A stretch of DNA of 18,111 nucleotides from Thermoleophilaceae bacterium (GTDB lineage: Bacteria > Actinomycetota > Thermoleophilia > Solirubrobacterales > Thermoleophilaceae): positions 1 through 18,111 of the forward strand of contig JACCUC010000003.1 of assembly GCA_013812065.1 (NCBI GenBank). The letters are read 5' to 3'. Position 1 is the first letter of the stretch. Each line of letters begins with the position of its first letter. Made by a program: the position numbers and the translations under genes. Below are positions 16,057 to 18,111 of this stretch, piece by piece. The notes beneath the pieces are model-generated. The model saw only the letters and a program-made list of their open reading frames with translations, searched no databases and was not told the origin of the DNA.

Positions 16057-16254
16057 ATGCGCTCAGGCGGCCCGGCTGTCGGGGTACATGCCCGCGGGAG
16101 CGGTCCCGGAGACTCCTTTTCGCTGCCGTACTTCGAGGTTGATGACCTGTCGGCCGGGTTGGAGCGGGTGACGAGCGTCGGTGGAACCGTCATCCACCCC
16201 TGGCCGATCTGCAAGGACTCCGAGGGAAGCCTCTTCGGCCTGGCTCAGCCCTGA
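16057..16254 (+). pseudogene. Half-length glyoxalase/VOC-domain fragment
   Basis: The frame from ATG 16057, with GGGAGAGG about 8 bases upstream, gives 65 residues ending in YFEVDDLSAGLERVTSVGGT then VIHPWPICKDSEGSLFGLAQ. This is the classic end of a vicinal-oxygen-chelate (glyoxalase/bleomycin-resistance-like) domain: a VDD strand, the A-x-x-x-V helix, GG-x-V-x-x-P, then D-x-E-G-x-x-F-x-L. Intact single-domain members are about 120 residues, so the first beta-alpha-beta-beta-beta half is missing. The upstream sequence (the 15740 gene) does not supply it in any frame. Most likely a remnant, although the good ribosome site leaves open a short expressed peptide. Metal binding would need the missing half. 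Confidence 0.6.
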
Positions 16255-16343
16255 GAATCCTCCACTCGAGCTCCTTCTAGCGGGCCGAGTTGCACGGTCT
16301 CATGGTTGAGAGCGGCAGCCTTTCGTGTGTCAGTGACGCTCGG

Positions 16344-16364
16344 TGTAGAACATATCATGCTACA
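16344..16364. promoter_or_regulatory. Near-palindrome upstream of the MazF-type module (probable operator)
   Basis: TGTAG (16344-16348) and CTACA (16360-16364) are perfect inverted arms. Inside them lies CAT-ATC-ATG (16351-16359), itself palindromic, offset by AA. TATCAT at 16353-16358 is a good -10 match. The antitoxin ATG follows 12 bases after the repeat without a Shine-Dalgarno, so a nearly leaderless transcript is possible. It fits autoregulation by a ribbon-helix-helix antitoxin. Confidence 0.45.
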
Positions 16365-16376
16365 GTGGCTACCGTC

Positions 16377-16622
16377 ATGCCCCGCTCGCTCCACGTCCGT
16401 CTCGACACCGGCTCCGAAGCAGCGCTCAACCTCGTGCGAGCGGAAGGGCTCAACGACTCCGAGGCGGTCCGAACAGCCCTCCGGGAAGCCGCCGCTCGCC
16501 GGCGCACTCGTTCAGCACTCCGGGAGGAGGCCTCGCGGCTGGCCGCGGACCCGGACGATCGCGCCGAGATGGACCTCATCCGCGAGCAGATGGCGGAGCT
16601 CGCGCCCCCTGACCTCGAATAG
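16377..16622 (+). CDS. Ribbon-helix-helix-like antitoxin of the MazF-type pair
   Basis: An 81-residue protein from ATG 16377. The N-terminal strand LHVRLDTGSEAALNLV and helix SEAVRTALREAAARRR (about residues 26-41) have the pattern of a ribbon-helix-helix DNA-binding domain. The acidic C-terminal tail (LAADPDDRAEMDLIREQMAE) would be the toxin-binding part. Small antitoxins of this build sit directly before mazF-like genes in actinobacteria, bind the toxin and repress the shared promoter. The frame runs open upstream to 16290 but with unlikely sequence that would swallow the palindrome at 16344-16364, so ATG 16377 is preferred. The toxin ATG follows the TAG by five bases. The frame is intact. 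Confidence 0.72.
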   Translation: MPRSLHVRLDTGSEAALNLVRAEGLNDSEAVRTALREAAARRRTRSALREEASRLAADPDDRAEMDLIREQMAELAPPDLE

Positions 16623-16627
16623 GCGAG

Positions 16628-16945
16628 ATGGTCCGAGGCGAGGTCTTTCGGCTGCGCGCACCCCGCTCGGCTCACGGTCACGAGCAGCGGGGCGCCCGCT
16701 ACGCCGTGGTTGTCCAGCCAGACGAACTGCTCGAGCTCAGCACGACCCTCGTCGCCCCTACGTCCAGGGGGGCGCGGCCCGCCAGGTTCCGACCGGTGAT
16801 CGACCTCGACGGCGAAGAGACCCGCCTTCTGGCCGAGCAGACGACGGTGGTCGATCCCCAGCGTCTCGGCCGCTCAGCGGGCCGCTTGGACGCAGCCGAG
16901 CTACGGGCTGTCGACGAGGCGCTGGCGCTCGTGTTCGGTATGTAG
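16628..16945 (+). CDS. MazF/PemK-family toxin (mRNA interferase)
   Basis: A 105-residue protein with the MazF/PemK (CcdB-like) SH3 fold signature. It opens MVRGEVFRLRAPRSAHGHEQ, then RGARYAVVVQPDELLELSTT and LVAPTSRGARPARFRPVIDL. TRLLAEQTTVVDPQRLG and a final helix AAELRAVDEALALVFGM follow. The family cuts single-stranded RNA at short sites. The early G-E-V-(F/W) strand, the R-x-x-V-V-V-Q strand, and a Thr-Ser after the V-A-P strand are the features expected near the active site. In many members the first loop is followed by GHEQRG-R, here HGHEQRGAR. It is intact and typical in length (about 100-115). It is preceded at five bases by its antitoxin. Confidence 0.85.
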   Translation: MVRGEVFRLRAPRSAHGHEQRGARYAVVVQPDELLELSTTLVAPTSRGARPARFRPVIDLDGEETRLLAEQTTVVDPQRLGRSAGRLDAAELRAVDEALALVFGM

Positions 16946-16954
16946 GAGGGGCCA

Positions 16955-17068
16955 TGCCCGGTCTGCGGGGAACTCGCGCGCTGCGGCGACGACGGCAAGC
17001 GCTATACGACGCTCGGCTCGGAGACGGCGCTCGACACCACGGGCTCGCGGTGCTGGCGCCGGCCTGAC
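16955..17068 (+). pseudogene. Possible cysteine-rich (zinc-knuckle-like) remnant
   Basis: Just after the MazF-like gene, one frame reads CPVCGELARCGDDGKRYTTL, then GSETALDTTGSRCWRRPD, a compact CxxC...C pattern like a zinc-ribbon start. It has no start codon in frame. ATG 16954, behind GGAGGGG, opens a different frame that reads Arg-rich nonsense (MPGLRGTRALRRRRQALYD). This could mean a frameshifted or truncated small gene, or chance. The family is not recognised. Confidence 0.25.
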
Positions 17069-17097
17069 CCAGCGCGCGCTGACCCCGCGCGGCCTCC

Positions 17098-18111
17098 TCA
17101 GCGTACGACGAGCGGAGTCTCCACCACGCCGCCCTCGGGATCGCGCAGCTCGATGGCCTCGAGCGAGCCGTCCTCGCTCACCTCACCCACCGGGTGTACG
17201 CGAATTCGCTCCTCGTCAACCTCGACGATCAGGAAGTGGCCCGCGCTCGCCCATGCGCGCGTACCGGCGGTCTCGAAGTCGGTCGGGGGCTCGGACCGAA
17301 GCTTGCCGGCGGCTCCGCTGATCACGTAGTGGATCCCGTCGACGATCGAGTACTGGAAGTTGTGCTCGTGGCCGCTCAGCATGAGGCTCACGCCCGCCTC
17401 GCGGAAGAGGGGCACGAGCCGTTCGACCAGTCCCGGCGTCGAGCCGTGCTTGGGCCCCGCGCAGTAGGGCGGATGGTGGGAGAAGGGAATCTGCCAGCGG
17501 GCGGACCCGCCGCCGCCGCGACGCAGCGTCTCGCGCACCCACTCGAGGTGCTCGGGGTTGTCGAAGTAGTGCTCGACGTCGAGCTCGCCGGCGATCGAGG
17601 TGTCGATGCAGACGAACTCGACCAGGCCGCCGAGGCCGAAGCTGTAGAACAGGCCCGGGTCGAGCGACGCGCGGCCAGCCTCGACCCAGGGGCGGAAGCG
17701 GTGCTCGAGGAAGAAGTTGTCGTCGAGCTGGTCGCGGTCGTCGGAGTGCTCGGTCTCCTCGGTGTCGTGGTTCCCGACCGTCGGGAAGAAGGGGATGCGG
17801 TTCAGCAGGTAGCGGTAGGGCTGGTAGAAGCTCGGGTACCAGTCGTCGTCCTCCGCGCCCGTGCCGGACACGGTGTCCTCGTCGCCGAGGTAGATGTTGT
17901 CGCCGGTGGTGAGCACGACCCGCACGTCGTGCACGGTCGCCGCGCGCTCGAGCGCGGCCCCGAGCCGTAGCTGTCGCTTGCCGTCCTCGCCCTGCTCGTA
18001 GATCCCGATCCCGAAGTCACCGAGGACGGCGAAGGTCACCGGCACGCGCGCATCTTGAGCGGGGAAGGTCCGGAAGCGGTTGTCGTAGCTCCTTCCCGCG
18101 CGGACGAGGGT
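17098..18111 (-). CDS. Metallophosphoesterase, purple/tartrate-resistant acid phosphatase-like (5' end outside window)
   Basis: A calcineurin-like two-metal phosphoesterase. Metal-ligand motifs appear in order: GDFG, TTGDNIY, VGNHD, FSHHPPY and SGHEHNF. The spacing resembles tartrate-resistant/purple acid phosphatases, with the final GHEH box near 17370. A GTG exists at 18045, but the frame stays open to the window end and reads SYDNRFRTFPAQDARVPVTF into the catalytic domain. That is the end of the fibronectin/Ig-like N-terminal domain common before this catalytic domain, so the true start lies beyond 18111. The stop is TGA 17098-17100. A secreted or cell-surface location is usual for this architecture but cannot be seen here. 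Its substrate is unknown. It converges with the MazF-like module. Confidence 0.85.
   Translation of the reverse strand, partial: TLVRAGRSYDNRFRTFPAQDARVPVTFAVLGDFGIGIYEQGEDGKRQLRLGAALERAATVHDVRVVLTTGDNIYLGDEDTVSGTGAEDDDWYPSFYQPYRYLLNRIPFFPTVGNHDTEETEHSDDRDQLDDNFFLEHRFRPWVEAGRASLDPGLFYSFGLGGLVEFVCIDTSIAGELDVEHYFDNPEHLEWVRETLRRGGGGSARWQIPFSHHPPYCAGPKHGSTPGLVERLVPLFREAGVSLMLSGHEHNFQYSIVDGIHYVISGAAGKLRSEPPTDFETAGTRAWASAGHFLIVEVDEERIRVHPVGEVSEDGSLEAIELRDPEGGVVETPLVVR

Noticed and set aside
17070..17081. Palindrome CAGCGCGCGCTG between the convergent MazF-like and phosphoesterase genes
   Set aside because: A GC-alternating palindrome is expected by chance at this base composition, and there is no U-run to support a terminator.
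17194..17970. A 258-codon plus-strand frame opposite the phosphoesterase
   Set aside because: Val/Glu/Ala-rich shadow translation; the minus strand carries all metallophosphoesterase motifs.
1..18111. CRISPR arrays, tRNA/rRNA genes, insertion sequences, long direct repeats
   Set aside because: None was seen on reading; the only internal duplication found is the small-protein pair at 963-1779.

Overview
The window is a very GC-rich bacterial segment. Codon third positions are strongly G/C, GTG, TTG and probably CTG starts are common, and the recC-recB-recD order is the one seen in actinobacteria. An actinobacterium is the most likely source. The overall protein style suggests the Thermoleophilia/Solirubrobacterales side, but that is inference.

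Layout, left to right. (1) Bases 2-679 hold the C-terminal part of a SNF2-family helicase, cut by the window edge. (2) Bases 680-2338 are a decayed accessory stretch. It holds two copies of an unrecognised small protein: a scrambled fragment at 963-1211 and a better copy with one frameshift at 1487-1779. The second copy lies directly before a HEPN-type gene (1785-2338) that also carries one frameshift. (3) Bases 2434-11233 hold an intact, tightly coupled recC-recB-recD operon for the RecBCD helicase-nuclease. All visible helicase and nuclease motifs are in place. recB appears to start at a CTG that overlaps the recC stop codon, and recD starts at a GTG that overlaps the recB stop. (4) Bases 11282-13560, minus strand, hold a second accessory stretch. 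It contains an apparently intact Phd/RelE-like toxin-antitoxin pair with an inverted repeat in its promoter region. Beside it is a decayed pair: the C-terminal stump of a nucleotidyltransferase-like protein (13287-13560) and a frameshifted partner protein (12312-13318). (5) Bases 13659-15559 hold a patatin-like lipase followed by a PlsC-type acyltransferase, probably one lipid-handling operon. (6) Bases 15740-17068 hold a small unknown protein, a half-length glyoxalase/VOC fragment, an apparently intact antitoxin-MazF pair with a near-palindrome upstream, and a possible cysteine-rich remnant. (7) Bases 17098-18111, minus strand, hold a metallophosphoesterase whose reading frame runs off the right edge.

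How the parts fit: the conserved functions are DNA end processing (RecBCD), lipid turnover or acylation, and a phosphoesterase. Around recCBD lie four toxin-like or HEPN/nucleotidyltransferase-like modules. Two look intact (Phd/RelE-like and MazF-like). Two are broken by what look like single-base deletions or truncation, while about 8.8 kb of recCBD contains no frameshift. The most interesting material is therefore the small-protein/HEPN pair and the nucleotidyltransferase/partner pair, both probably remnants of toxin-antitoxin or defence modules. No RNA genes, insertion sequences or CRISPR arrays were seen.
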